Assembly (NCBI RefSeq): GCF_026241155.1
Contig: NZ_JAPFGP010000001.1
Coordinates: forward strand, 62,001 to 126,000
Direction: 5' to 3'
DNA length: 64,000 bases
Source of the DNA: Paucibacter sp. PLA-PC-4
GTDB taxonomy: Bacteria; Pseudomonadota; Gammaproteobacteria; Burkholderiales; Burkholderiaceae_C
Shown here: positions 24,851-33,501 of the stretch, in pieces
Numbering within the stretch: position 1 is the stretch's first letter
Layout: every line of letters begins with the position of its first letter
The notes under the pieces: model-generated
What the model was told of the DNA's origin: nothing
The model's database searches: none
What the model saw: the letters and a program-made list of their open reading frames with translations, nothing else
Position numbers and translations under genes: made by a program

Positions 24851-25353
24851 TCGCCCAGCGCCCCCTGGGCAGCCGCCACCCACATCACGATCACCAGGGT
24901 TAGCGAGGTCGGGATCGGTGTGCCCTCAAAGTACTTGACCTTGTCCGAGCCCGCGCTGAGTTCCTCGGCTGTCACGTTGTAGCGCGCCAGCCGTGAGACG
25001 CCGCAGGCAACGAAGAAGACCAGGACGATGCGGTCGTAAAGGCCCTGCATGCCGCAGCCGTAGGCGATGGCGGCGGGCGCGACACCGAAGGAGATGATAT
25101 CGGCCAGTGAGTCGAGTTCGCGGCCCAGGCTCGAGCTCTGCTGTCGCCAGCGCGCGATGCGGCCGTCCAGCACATCGAACACCAGGGCCGCCGGGATCAG
25201 TGCACAAGCGTAGTAGATATGCAGCACCTCCCGGGTCTGCAGATATGTCATCACTGCGAATAGCGCGCCCATGCCGCAGAAGGCATTGGCCAAGGTGAAC
25301 CAGTCGGCGAGATGAAACTCGCGGATCATCGAAAATGGCTTGGGGCGATTCAT
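24736..25353 (-). CDS. pssA: CDP-diacylglycerol--serine O-phosphatidyltransferase type enzyme
   Basis: 205 residues with about six to eight membrane helices. The CDP-alcohol phosphatidyltransferase signature is complete: D60, then D63-G64-x2-A67-R68-x8-G77-x3-D81-x3-D85. The downstream YFEGTPIPTS segment is typical of PssA. It transfers a phosphatidyl group from CDP-diacylglycerol to serine in the inner membrane, making the precursor of phosphatidylethanolamine. It begins 15 bases after the nucleotidyltransferase stop and so appears to be the last gene of the HprK-related operon, not linked to psd or ilv genes as pssA usually is in Burkholderiales. It could be a paralogue with a different alcohol acceptor. 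The start could also be ATG 25329. Confidence 0.88.
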   Translation of the reverse strand: MNRPKPFSMIREFHLADWFTLANAFCGMGALFAVMTYLQTREVLHIYYACALIPAALVFDVLDGRIARWRQQSSSLGRELDSLADIISFGVAPAAIAYGCGMQGLYDRIVLVFFVACGVSRLARYNVTAEELSAGSDKVKYFEGTPIPTSLTLVIVMWVAAAQGALGDQLWFGKLEIAGFFFHPLVLLFALSGSLMISRIRIPKL

Positions 25354-25368
25354 GCCGCAAGCATAAGC

Positions 25369-26469
25369 TCAGTGCGGCTGCTCGGCCTCAACAGCCGGTT
25401 CTCGGTTCGGCCACAAGGCCTTGTGCCCCAGATGGTAAGCCAGCAGATGGGGAGGCATGCGCAGCCAATGAGAGCGCAGATACAGCGCCCGGCGCGCCAA
25501 CTGGGCGCCGGCCGAATCGCAGCTGGCGTGAAGCGGCAGCAGTGCCCGGCCATAGCAGACATCCATCAGCGTCAGCAGGGCTTTCGCAGGCGCCCAGGCG
25601 CGGCTGGCGTCCAGCACCTCGGCTGGCACCGGGGTGTCGAGCAGGCGGTGGGCGTAGCGCAGGGCATAGAACAAGGGCCGCTGCAGACCCAGGGTGGCGG
25701 CTCGTGCCACCAAGGCCTCCCAGAAGCCGGTTCGCTGACCGAAGTCCAGCATCAGGCCGCGCAGGTCGAACAGATCGCGGGCGCCGTGCTCGAACTCGCC
25801 CTCATGGAAGAGGTGGGTGGCGCTGTGCAGCAGCATGTCGGCCGGCGCCAAGGTGAACAGGCCGGGGTAGGCCGGTAGCGCCTGCAACCGGTCAAACAGC
25901 GCTGCCGTGTTCACCTTCAGGCGGGCGGTCTCGGGCAGGATGGCGTGGTGTAGATCCAGGCTGCTGCCGCGCCGCTGGTGGTATAGCGGTGGGATCTCAT
26001 GCATCCAGCGCCGGTAGTAGCGCTGGTCGTAATCCGAGATCTCCTGGGCACGCCAGCCGGCCTGCAGGCAGGCCGTCTCGGCCTGGTCGAGAAAGGCCTT
26101 GGGCACCAGGATGTCCACATCCGAGAACAGTCGGCCTTGCGCCGTCGGCAGGTCGCCAAGCAGATAGGCTGCGCCCTTGAGCAGCACGACTGGCGCTTGC
26201 AACTCGGCCATGGCCTTGCCGATGCACACCGCCTCCCAATGAATGGAGAGCTTCTGGCGTGCGGCAATTTGCTGAGCCGCACGCAGGTGCGGCATGACCG
26301 CAGCGGGCACGGCGTTCAGCATGTCGGCCGACTCAAGTTCGTAGGCCAGCTTGGCCAGCAGATTGGCGCGGCGACTCTGCCGGATCAACAGGTCCCACTG
26401 CAGCGCGCTCAGGCCGCGCGCCTGATGCGGCGCCAGCAGGATGTCAAAGACGAGGGGGCGGATACGCAT
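25369..26469 (-). CDS. Nucleotidyltransferase family protein of the HPr-rel-A type locus
   Basis: 366 residues of the NTP_transf_5 class. The active-site region reads VVLLKGAAYLL (about 94-104) and RLFSDVDILVP (113-123), with the Asp117/Asp119 metal pair in the SDVD motif. The rest is helical with many conserved His/Trp (such as LLHSATHLFHEGEF). The class is thought to move a nucleotide onto a small molecule or protein; the substrate is unknown. It starts 4 bases after the kinase stop. In related genomes the same gene accompanies the HprK-related kinase and PqqD-like protein. I base that on recollection of the family, not a search. Confidence 0.85.
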   Translation of the reverse strand: MRIRPLVFDILLAPHQARGLSALQWDLLIRQSRRANLLAKLAYELESADMLNAVPAAVMPHLRAAQQIAARQKLSIHWEAVCIGKAMAELQAPVVLLKGAAYLLGDLPTAQGRLFSDVDILVPKAFLDQAETACLQAGWRAQEISDYDQRYYRRWMHEIPPLYHQRRGSSLDLHHAILPETARLKVNTAALFDRLQALPAYPGLFTLAPADMLLHSATHLFHEGEFEHGARDLFDLRGLMLDFGQRTGFWEALVARAATLGLQRPLFYALRYAHRLLDTPVPAEVLDASRAWAPAKALLTLMDVCYGRALLPLHASCDSAGAQLARRALYLRSHWLRMPPHLLAYHLGHKALWPNREPAVEAEQPH

Positions 26470-26473
26470 CGGT

Positions 26474-27382
26474 TCAGGCGCCGGCTAGCGTATCAAAAGT
26501 CCGGACGGCATCTTCGAGTGCGCTATAGCTGAACTGATAGCAGTCACAGCCATCGATGATGCTCTCGACGGCCCGGAAGGCGCGTTGGCCATGGATATCG
26601 TAGTTGTAGGACTGTTCGGCCACCAGCAAAAAGGTCTGTGCCTTGCTGTGCGGCTCCAGCGTGGCCGGCGCATCGGGAACATAGCGTGGCAGGACCAACC
26701 AGCGCAGGCGTGCTGGCTCGGTACGGCGGCGCACACTCTCGTCGGGCGGGCGCATCAAGGCCACCGTGCCCTTGCTGGTGTCGGTGACCGGCGCGGTGAA
26801 CACGGCCTCCGGCGCAAAGCGTTGTATCACTTCGATCGAGCGGTTCTTCAGATTGACCGGGCGGGCCATGCCGTGGACCAGGCCGCTGTCCATATCGTAG
26901 AGCGCGAGCTCATCGCTGAGCAGGCGCCAGCCCCGATTCACCAGACCGGCACACAAGGTGCTCTTGCCCGAGCCGGGTGGCGCCGGCAGCAAGACCGCCA
27001 AGCCGTTCTTTTCCACGACGGCGGCATGCAAGATGAGGAACTGATGGCCATGCGAAGCCACGCACCAGTTCAAGCCCCATTCGAACATCACCGGGGCGTG
27101 ATGTGCGGGCAGCGGCACAAAGGCCGCACGACCATCAACCGAGAATCGGGCCTGCGGCCTGTACCAGCGGCGCATACCGGACTCTCGCCGGACCTGCACA
27201 TGAAAGTCGCTGAAGCCGTCGTCGGGCAGGCAGGCAAACTCTCCGTAGAGAAGGCGCAATGCAGAGGCCGCCTCGGGCACGTCGGATTGCAGCCTTGCGC
27301 TGAAGGGATGGATGTCGAGCCGCAATTGCCCCCGCGCCAGCCGATCGCGTAAATCCTCCAGTGGCAGGGTTGCAATCTTCAC
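26474..27382 (-). CDS. HprK-related kinase A
   Basis: 302 residues. An N-terminal half of unknown fold leads to an HPr kinase-like domain. This has His119 in LILHAAVV, the P-loop APPGSGKST (134-142) and WRLLSDELALY (152-162), matching the capping-aspartate region of HprK. The HPr-specific C-terminal signature is not evident, and no HPr (ptsH) or PTS genes are nearby, so the substrate is probably not HPr. It overlaps the PqqD-like gene by 4 bases. It matches the family named HprK-related kinase A (HPr-rel-A system), whose biological role is not established. Confidence 0.9.
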   Translation of the reverse strand: MKIATLPLEDLRDRLARGQLRLDIHPFSARLQSDVPEAASALRLLYGEFACLPDDGFSDFHVQVRRESGMRRWYRPQARFSVDGRAAFVPLPAHHAPVMFEWGLNWCVASHGHQFLILHAAVVEKNGLAVLLPAPPGSGKSTLCAGLVNRGWRLLSDELALYDMDSGLVHGMARPVNLKNRSIEVIQRFAPEAVFTAPVTDTSKGTVALMRPPDESVRRRTEPARLRWLVLPRYVPDAPATLEPHSKAQTFLLVAEQSYNYDIHGQRAFRAVESIIDGCDCYQFSYSALEDAVRTFDTLAGA

Positions 27383-27666
27383 GAGAGCTGCTCTTGCAGC
27401 AGTCCCAGGGCCTGCAGATGGCGCAACGCGGAGTGGACACGTGAGTGGGCCTCACCGTCCTGCAAGGCCTGCGTGTCTTCAAACAGCAGGCGGCTCAATG
27501 CTTCGATCTCTAGAGTCTGGCTGTCCGCCAGCTCGAGCAGTTCGAAGGCCAGCGCGTCGAGGAAATGGGTATCGCCGGAGACTTGGTTGAAGACCACGCC
27601 GCCGATGTCACCGTCCCAGTAACGGCGAATCTGGGCAATGCCCGACGGCAACCATGTGCTGGACAA
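27379..27666 (-). CDS. HPr-rel-A system PqqD-like peptide chaperone
   Basis: 95 residues from ATG 27666. The sequence fits a PqqD/RRE fold: a strand pair with YWDGDIGGVVFNQVSGDTHFLDALAFELLELAD, then a helical end with LFEDTQALQD and RHLQALGLLQE. PqqD-like domains recognise the leader of a peptide substrate and deliver it to a modifying enzyme. Here the partner would be the kinase (overlapping by 4 bases) or the nucleotidyltransferase. The candidate client is the secreted protein encoded just upstream, 18 bases away. The function is inferred from fold and position. Confidence 0.87.
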   Translation of the reverse strand: MSSTWLPSGIAQIRRYWDGDIGGVVFNQVSGDTHFLDALAFELLELADSQTLEIEALSRLLFEDTQALQDGEAHSRVHSALRHLQALGLLQEQLS

Positions 27667-27684
27667 GCTGAGCGGCGCTGGCGG

Positions 27685-28392
27685 TCAGACGACCAGCCAG
27701 TTGCTTTCTAGGTACTGCTTCATCTTGTCCCAACTCCAGGCCGGCGAAGTGTTCGGCAGCCCTGTAGGTACATAGCGGTTCGGGCCCTGTTTGGCCATCC
27801 ATGTAACCTGGTCAACACCTTTGATGTCGCGGAAGCACGCATCCAGGCGGTTCTTGTACATGCCCGGGGTCAGCAGCATATTGAGCTTGGCCACGGTCAT
27901 ATAGGTCGCAAACTCGCTGGCGCCTCCTACGCCTCGCACCGCATCCCAGACCTTGAGGCTGTCGCTGACGCCAAAGAGGCCGCCAGAGCCGAACAGTTTT
28001 CCGATCGTGCAGTTGGCCTGGCAAACTTGTTCCGCTGTTTTGGAGGAGGTTTTTGAATACTTGAAGTGCTCAGCCAGCACCTGAAATGGCCTCTTATCAG
28101 AGACTGTGTAGTAGGCCGAGTTGTTGCGCCAATTGCTCTTGGACCAAGTTTCGGAACCGGTTACGACTGCGGAGTCCATGCGAGCCTTGACGCTGGCGGC
28201 CGTTGGTGCGAGCTGTTGCGAACCCCAGGCCGAGGTCGTGTTGCAGTGCCAAGCCATCACTGGCCGGCTGGCCAGGGTCAAGGTGACGGGCACGGTCGAT
28301 GCACCCAGCTTGATGAAGCGACGTCGCCGAACCGCACTCAGTGCCTTGGCTGCTGCTTGAGCTTGCTCTTGTGCTTGGATGTCGTCGTTCAT
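27685..28392 (-). CDS. Tat-signal secreted protein, first gene of the HPr-rel-A type operon
   Basis: 235 residues from ATG 28392. The leader has VRRRRFIKLGAS (21-32), a twin-arginine motif with FIK, then a hydrophobic stretch TVPVTLTLA. Directly after lies ASRPVMAWHCNTTSAWGS (41-58), which I believe is the conserved hallmark of proteins coded in these loci. The rest has Cys124 and Cys128 (VCQANC), Cys186, and several Trp/Tyr-rich segments. No enzymatic family is recognised. Being the first gene, it may be the substrate of the PqqD-like, kinase and nucleotidyltransferase proteins encoded downstream. An earlier start at 28548 gives a leader that disrupts the Tat signal. Confidence 0.8.
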   Translation of the reverse strand: MNDDIQAQEQAQAAAKALSAVRRRRFIKLGASTVPVTLTLASRPVMAWHCNTTSAWGSQQLAPTAASVKARMDSAVVTGSETWSKSNWRNNSAYYTVSDKRPFQVLAEHFKYSKTSSKTAEQVCQANCTIGKLFGSGGLFGVSDSLKVWDAVRGVGGASEFATYMTVAKLNMLLTPGMYKNRLDACFRDIKGVDQVTWMAKQGPNRYVPTGLPNTSPAWSWDKMKQYLESNWLVV

Positions 28393-28569
28393 TTCGTTTG
28401 GCCTCTTATGCACGCCGAAGGCGTTATGCCTGCCATGGGCGTGCGATCCACGGCTGCTTTTTACTGACAAGCAGTGTTCCACACAAAGCTCGGACAGGAA
28501 AGCGCACAGTCCCCCCTGAACGAGTGGCGGGAAACCGTCACACGTCATTCATTAAGTTTGCGCTTACTA

Positions 28570-31101
28570 TCAAAATAAGCGAGCATCTTCAAGCCTAGTA
28601 GGTCGTCCGAACAGATATCCCTGGGCCAGGGTGCAGCCCAGCTCCCGCAAGCGCATGGCCTCGGCCTCGGTTTCCACCCCCTCGGCCACGGCCGTCACAC
28701 CCAGGCCCTCGGCCATGCGCAGCACGGCGGTGACGATGGCCATGTCCTGGGCCGACTTGGACAGATTGCGGATAAAGCTCTGGTCAATCTTCAGGCAGTC
28801 GAAGGGCAGGCGTTGCAAATAGGCCAGCGAGGAGTATCCGGTGCCGAAGTCGTCGATCGCAATCTTCACGCCCAGCGCGCGGATCTGGCGCAGTCGCTCC
28901 TCGGTGACGCTGTCCTGGCCGATCAGCAGCGACTCGGTGATCTCCAGGGTCAGGTGACCGGCAGGCAGACCGTTGTCGCGCAAGGCCTGCTCCAGTGTGG
29001 TCGCGAAATCGGACTGGATCAACTGGCGCACCGAGACATTGACATGCAGCTCGAAGTCGCTTGCCAGGCTCGGCAAAAGGCCGGCGATGTCCCGCATTGC
29101 TCGACGCAGCACCCAGTCGCCCAACGCCAGTATCAGGTCCGATTCCTCGGCAACCGGGATGAAAACCCCCGGTGAGACCAGGCCCCGCTCAGGGCTCTGC
29201 CAGCGCAGCAAGGCCTCGACGCCATGGACGGCGCCGCTGGCCAGCTCGACCACCGGCTGGTAGTAGACCCGCAGTTCCTGTTTCTCCAACGCATGGCGCA
29301 GCTCGGTGGCCAGACGGGCCTTCTGCACCGACTGCTCCATCATCGCCAGCTCATAGACCACGCAATGGCCACGGCCGCGGCGTTTGGCCTCGCCCAAGGC
29401 GATGCTGGCATTGCGCAGCCAGTCGCCCAGGGCCTCGCCCTGTAGCGGACCGCCGACCGCACCGACTGAGGCGCTCATCAAGACCTCGTCCTCGCCTGAG
29501 GTGAAGGGTAGGGCGAAAAGGGCCAGTACCTGGGCGCCGAGCGCGGCCGCCTGCTGCTCCATATCGCTGGGCTGTACGCCCAGATGCAGCACCGCAAACT
29601 CGTCGCCGCCGATGCGCGCCAGCAGCAGCGGCCCGGGCAGCTGCGCGCGCAGGCGGTGCGCCATCACTTGCAGCAGCCGGTCGCCGGTGGCGTGGCCGAC
29701 GCTGTCATTGATGGCGCGAAAGGAGTCCAGCGCGATCAGGGTCAGCACCGCCGGCCGGGGCTGCGGCCAGTCGACCTGTTCCAGCAGGCCGCGACGTGTC
29801 AGCAACTGGGTCAGGTCGTCATAGATCAGCTGCTCGCGCATGCGCGCAAATGAGCTCTGCAGGCGCTCCGCCATTTCGTTGAAGGCCCGCACCAGCAGCG
29901 CGGTCTCGCGTAAGGCGCTGCCCTGCTCGATGGCGCTGCGCCCGCCCTCATGGCTGAGCCAGCGGCCGCGTGCCAGCAGATTGGCGGCAGCCGCGGTTTC
30001 CAGGATGGGCCGGGTGATGCGTCCGATGCCCCACAAGCCCAGCAGGATGGCCAGCACGGCGATGCCGGCCATCATCAGCATGCTGCGACTTTGCGCCGTA
30101 CGGATCTCGCCCAGCAAGGCCGCCTCTGGCACCAAGGCTACCACCCGCCAGTCCAGACCACGGGTGTCGGAGTAGGGTGTGACGCGGCAGAAATACAGCT
30201 CGCCCTCGTGCCGGATCGTGAAGCCGGCGCCGCTCTCGGTCGGCGCTGCGTCGATATGGGCGGCCACCGCGCGTATGAGCGGGTTGGCGCTCTCTCGCAT
30301 CAGCAATCGGGTGCCGCTGCCGGACTCGGCGAGCACCGAACCCGGTTCAGAGTGGGCCACCAGGCGACCATCTAGCTCAGTGATGAAGACGATGCCGCTG
30401 CCGCGCAGCGGCTCGTCGCGCAGAAAACGGTTGAGCCCGTCGAGCTTGACATCGGCCGCCGCCACGCCCAGCCACTCGCCGTTGCGCAAGACCGGCGAGA
30501 TCGCCGAGATTGCAACCTCGGCGCGCTCGTCCTTGTTGATGTAGATCGACGACCAGCCGGGCCTGCCGCTCATCGCCACCGGCCGGTACCAGGGCCGGCT
30601 GCGCGGGTCATAGCCGGGGAACTCGGCCACCACTGCGCCAGGACGGTCGCCCTGGTAGATTCGCAGGCTGTCCTCGGTAGCACCGTCCTTCAGCATCAAG
30701 GTGAAGTCGCCGCCGGTTTCGCGCCGCAGCCCGGCGTAGTCACCGGCCTGACTGCCGAAGCTGAGCACGCTGAGCTGCTGCTGATCGGCGAACAGTTCGC
30801 CGTAGACGCCGCGCAGATAGCGCTGGATAGCGTCCATATCGCCAGGCTTATAGAGCCCGTGCCGCGCGATTGCGTCGGCCACCACCAACTGGGTGCGAAA
30901 GGGCTCGTCCAGGAACAGCGCCAGGCGGTTGCGCGAGCTGGCCGTTAGCGAGTCCAGCAGGCGGCCGCTTTCCTGATGGATCAGTTGTTCGATCTGGCGC
31001 TGCTGGGTCAGCGCCTGCAAGGCCACCGTGCCGGCAAACAGCAGCACAAAGGGCACGGCGATCGCGGTGCGCAATGTGGGGCGGTGGGACAGCAAACGCA
31101 T
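28570..31101 (-). CDS. Cache-HAMP-GGDEF-EAL cyclic di-GMP enzyme
   Basis: 843 residues. An N-terminal membrane helix (about 12-30) precedes a periplasmic double Cache sensor (about 40-330, with YDPRSRPWYRPV and DERAEVAISAISPV). A second helix (about 342-362) and a HAMP-like linker lead to a GGDEF domain (about 425-590) with intact RIGGDEF. The EAL domain (about 605-840) has the EALLRW, EITESLL, DDFGTGYSSL and EGVET signatures. Both cyclase and phosphodiesterase sites look intact, so the net activity probably depends on the Cache ligand. It ends with tandem TGA-TAG stops beside an AT-rich stretch that forms the upstream region of the secreted-protein gene. Confidence 0.94.
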   Translation of the reverse strand: MRLLSHRPTLRTAIAVPFVLLFAGTVALQALTQQRQIEQLIHQESGRLLDSLTASSRNRLALFLDEPFRTQLVVADAIARHGLYKPGDMDAIQRYLRGVYGELFADQQQLSVLSFGSQAGDYAGLRRETGGDFTLMLKDGATEDSLRIYQGDRPGAVVAEFPGYDPRSRPWYRPVAMSGRPGWSSIYINKDERAEVAISAISPVLRNGEWLGVAAADVKLDGLNRFLRDEPLRGSGIVFITELDGRLVAHSEPGSVLAESGSGTRLLMRESANPLIRAVAAHIDAAPTESGAGFTIRHEGELYFCRVTPYSDTRGLDWRVVALVPEAALLGEIRTAQSRSMLMMAGIAVLAILLGLWGIGRITRPILETAAAANLLARGRWLSHEGGRSAIEQGSALRETALLVRAFNEMAERLQSSFARMREQLIYDDLTQLLTRRGLLEQVDWPQPRPAVLTLIALDSFRAINDSVGHATGDRLLQVMAHRLRAQLPGPLLLARIGGDEFAVLHLGVQPSDMEQQAAALGAQVLALFALPFTSGEDEVLMSASVGAVGGPLQGEALGDWLRNASIALGEAKRRGRGHCVVYELAMMEQSVQKARLATELRHALEKQELRVYYQPVVELASGAVHGVEALLRWQSPERGLVSPGVFIPVAEESDLILALGDWVLRRAMRDIAGLLPSLASDFELHVNVSVRQLIQSDFATTLEQALRDNGLPAGHLTLEITESLLIGQDSVTEERLRQIRALGVKIAIDDFGTGYSSLAYLQRLPFDCLKIDQSFIRNLSKSAQDMAIVTAVLRMAEGLGVTAVAEGVETEAEAMRLRELGCTLAQGYLFGRPTRLEDARLF

Positions 31102-31166
31102 CGGCGGGATTATCCGGGCCTGTGCCCGGCGCTGCGCAGGGAACTGGGGGTGGTTTTCCCGCCTGC

Positions 31167-32051
31167 TCAGAGCTGTGGTGCCTTGAAGCTATCGCAGGCG
31201 CCAAGCTCGCCGGCCTCCAGCCCGCGCTTGAACCAGCGCACGCGCTGGGCACTGCTGCCATGGGTGAAGCTCTCCGGCACTACGGTGCCCTGGGACTGGC
31301 GCTGCAGGGTGTCGTCGCCGATCTTGGAGGCGGCATTCAACCCCTCCTCGATATCGCCGGCCTCCAGCCAGGCCGCACCGCGCTGAGAATGGTGGGCCCA
31401 GACACCGGCCAGGCAGTCGGCCTGCAACTCCAGACGCACGCTCAACGCGTTGTACTCGCGCTGCGAGACCCGGCCGCGTGCTTGATCCAGCTTGGCCGAG
31501 ATCCCCAGAATGTTCTGCAGATGATGGCCGACCTCATGGGCGATCACATAGGCCTGGGCAAAATCGCCGGGCGCACCCAAACGCTCGCGCAAGGTGGTAT
31601 TGAAGGTCAGGTCGATATAGACCTTGTTGTCGCCGGGGCAGTAGAACGGGCCCATCGCCGCCTCGCCGACGCCGCAAGCGGTCTCGCTGCGACCGCTGAA
31701 CAGAACCAGCTTGGGCGGCACATAGCGCTGCTGGCGCTGGGCGAAATACTGGCCCCACACATCCTCGGTATCGGCCAGCACCACGGCGACGAAGCGGCCA
31801 GCGGGGTCTTGCGGCTTGGCAGCAGGTGCGGCGCTGCGGCTCTGCGCCGGCTGCTGCGGCAGACCCGCGCCTCCACCGTCCAGCAGGCCCAGCAGCGTCA
31901 TCGGGTTGATGCCGAAGGCCCAGGAGGCCAGCAGCGCGATCACGATGCCGCCCAGGCCCAGCCCGCGCCCGCCTCCCAGGCGGCGTGGACTTGGACTGGC
32001 GCCGCGCTGGTCTTCCACGTTGTCGCTTTCGCGCCGACCGTCCCATTTCAT
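31167..32051 (-). CDS. Neutral zinc metallopeptidase, YpfJ/KPN_02809 family
   Basis: 294 residues. A cytoplasmic N-terminus with basic and Gly-rich stretch is followed by a membrane helix (about 30-50, GLGLGGIVIALLASWAFGIN) and a Pro/Gln/Ser linker. The peptidase domain begins at about residue 90, with VLADTEDVWGQYF and the zinc site AHEVGHHLQNILG at about 170-182. The third ligand region lies in LELQADCLAGVWAHH. The domain should face the periplasm. The physiological substrate of the family is not known. It is divergent from the cyclase gene at 32120, with 68 bases between starts. Confidence 0.92.
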   Translation of the reverse strand: MKWDGRRESDNVEDQRGASPSPRRLGGGRGLGLGGIVIALLASWAFGINPMTLLGLLDGGGAGLPQQPAQSRSAAPAAKPQDPAGRFVAVVLADTEDVWGQYFAQRQQRYVPPKLVLFSGRSETACGVGEAAMGPFYCPGDNKVYIDLTFNTTLRERLGAPGDFAQAYVIAHEVGHHLQNILGISAKLDQARGRVSQREYNALSVRLELQADCLAGVWAHHSQRGAAWLEAGDIEEGLNAASKIGDDTLQRQSQGTVVPESFTHGSSAQRVRWFKRGLEAGELGACDSFKAPQL

Positions 32052-32119
32052 AGTGCGCCCTCAGGTTTGCTGCCGCGGCTGCCGATGTTACGGTCTGGGC
32101 ACTGGAAAAAAGGAAATGA

Positions 32120-33028
32120 ATGAGCGCAGGCCAAGCGCCCGACTCGTTGGCTGAGGTCTTGCTGAGTTTGCAGCAGGACAGCCAGCTGCTGCTCGCGCTT
32201 TTCGATGAGCGCGATGTGCTGCGGCATGCCAACACGGCGTTTCGCCATGCGTACAAGGCTGAGCCGGACGGTGGCCTGGTCTGGGCCGAGATCATGCGGG
32301 CCAACCATGCGCTGAGCCAGGGCGCCATCATCGAAGCCGACGATATCGAGGCCTGGCTCGCCTCGGCGGCGACGCGACGTGGCAAGCTGCCCTGGCGCGC
32401 CTTTGAGGTCGATCTCTGGGACGGGCGCTGGATCTGGGCCACCGAAACCGTCCATGCCAATGGCTGGCTGCTGTTCGTGGCCAGCGACATCACCGGGCTC
32501 AAGCAGGAGAGCAGAGCCCTGCGCCAAGCGCATGTGAAAGCCTTGCGTGCCTCGCAGACCGACGCGCTGACTGGGCTGAGCAACCGTCGCCACAGTCTGC
32601 AGCAACTGCAGCAGTTGTTGACGCAAAGCGAATCCTGGCCGCTGTGCGCGGTGATGCTGGACCTCGACAATTTCAAGCTCATCAATGATGAGCTGGGCCA
32701 CGCCGCCGGCGATCTGGTCATACGCGACTTTGCCCGCCAGCTGCAGGCCAGCATCCGCCGCGAAGACGGCTGCGGACGGCTGGGCGGCGAGGAGTTCGTG
32801 CTGATGCTGCCGAACGCTGGACGGTGGCAGGCGGCCTCCATCGTCGAGCGCCTGCTGGCTCGGGTGCGGCAGGCGCGGCCGCTGCCAGCAGAGCGAGGCT
32901 ACACCTGCTCGGCCGGCCTGGCCGAGGCGCAATGGGGCGAGACTGCCGACGCCCTATTGGAGCGTGCCGATGCGGCGCTGTACCGGGCCAAGGCGGCCGG
33001 GCGCGACCGCTTGGACATGGCGGACTGA
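32120..33028 (+). CDS. PAS-GGDEF diguanylate cyclase
   Basis: 302 residues without signal peptide or membrane helix, so cytoplasmic. A PAS-like domain (about 15-130, with LLALFDERDVLRHANTAF) joins through a helix to a GGDEF domain (about 140-300). The latter has SQTDALTGLSNRR, DLDNFKLINDELGHAAGD and the catalytic LGGEEF loop, all intact. It makes cyclic di-GMP from two GTP. No RxxD inhibitory site is seen directly before GGEEF. It ends flush against the convergent hypothetical gene at 33029. Confidence 0.93.
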   Translation: MSAGQAPDSLAEVLLSLQQDSQLLLALFDERDVLRHANTAFRHAYKAEPDGGLVWAEIMRANHALSQGAIIEADDIEAWLASAATRRGKLPWRAFEVDLWDGRWIWATETVHANGWLLFVASDITGLKQESRALRQAHVKALRASQTDALTGLSNRRHSLQQLQQLLTQSESWPLCAVMLDLDNFKLINDELGHAAGDLVIRDFARQLQASIRREDGCGRLGGEEFVLMLPNAGRWQAASIVERLLARVRQARPLPAERGYTCSAGLAEAQWGETADALLERADAALYRAKAAGRDRLDMAD

Positions 33029-33487
33029 CTAGAGCTGCTCTCGCAGCCAGACTTCGGCAGCGTCCAGGCGCTCGAAGGCGGCGAAGCGGCGCCCGTGGCG
33101 GGCATAGATCTTGGCAAAGATCGGCAGCATCAGCTCGCGGCCCTCAACCTCGGCGGCGACGACATAGGCCACCGCCGTGGGGGCGGTCTTGGCCTGGCTC
33201 ATCGCCTGCAGGAACTCCTCGAAGCAGGCCAGCGCGTCGGGCGAGGCCATCAGGCTTTGATGCATCACCAGGATGTCGCCGAAGCGGCCGCCGATCGGCA
33301 CGCTGTTGAACAGATCGCGCATCGCCAGCCCCATCGCCAGCACGCCCTCTCGGTTGAAGGGTCCGCTGGCCTCCAGCCTGACGATCGAACCCTCGGCCCA
33401 AATGTCAACCTGACCGTGCGGTCGGAAGATGCCGGTGGCGAAGGCGGCGCTGGTGCGTTTGGACTGCTCGATGTTCACGGCCGGCAT
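33029..33487 (-). CDS. Hypothetical alpha/beta protein
   Basis: 152 residues from ATG 33487. An alpha/beta pattern with strand-helix alternation (VDIWAEGSIVRLEASGPF, then EGVLAMGLAMRDLF, then ILVMHQSLMASPDALACFEEFLQAM) resembles a STAS/SpoIIAA-like small domain, but I cannot assign it. There is no signal peptide or membrane helix. It begins 15 bases from the HlyIII stop on the same strand, so it could be co-transcribed with that gene. Confidence 0.7.
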   Translation of the reverse strand: MPAVNIEQSKRTSAAFATGIFRPHGQVDIWAEGSIVRLEASGPFNREGVLAMGLAMRDLFNSVPIGGRFGDILVMHQSLMASPDALACFEEFLQAMSQAKTAPTAVAYVVAAEVEGRELMLPIFAKIYARHGRRFAAFERLDAAEVWLREQL

Positions 33488-33501
33488 GGTAGCCGGACCG
33501 G

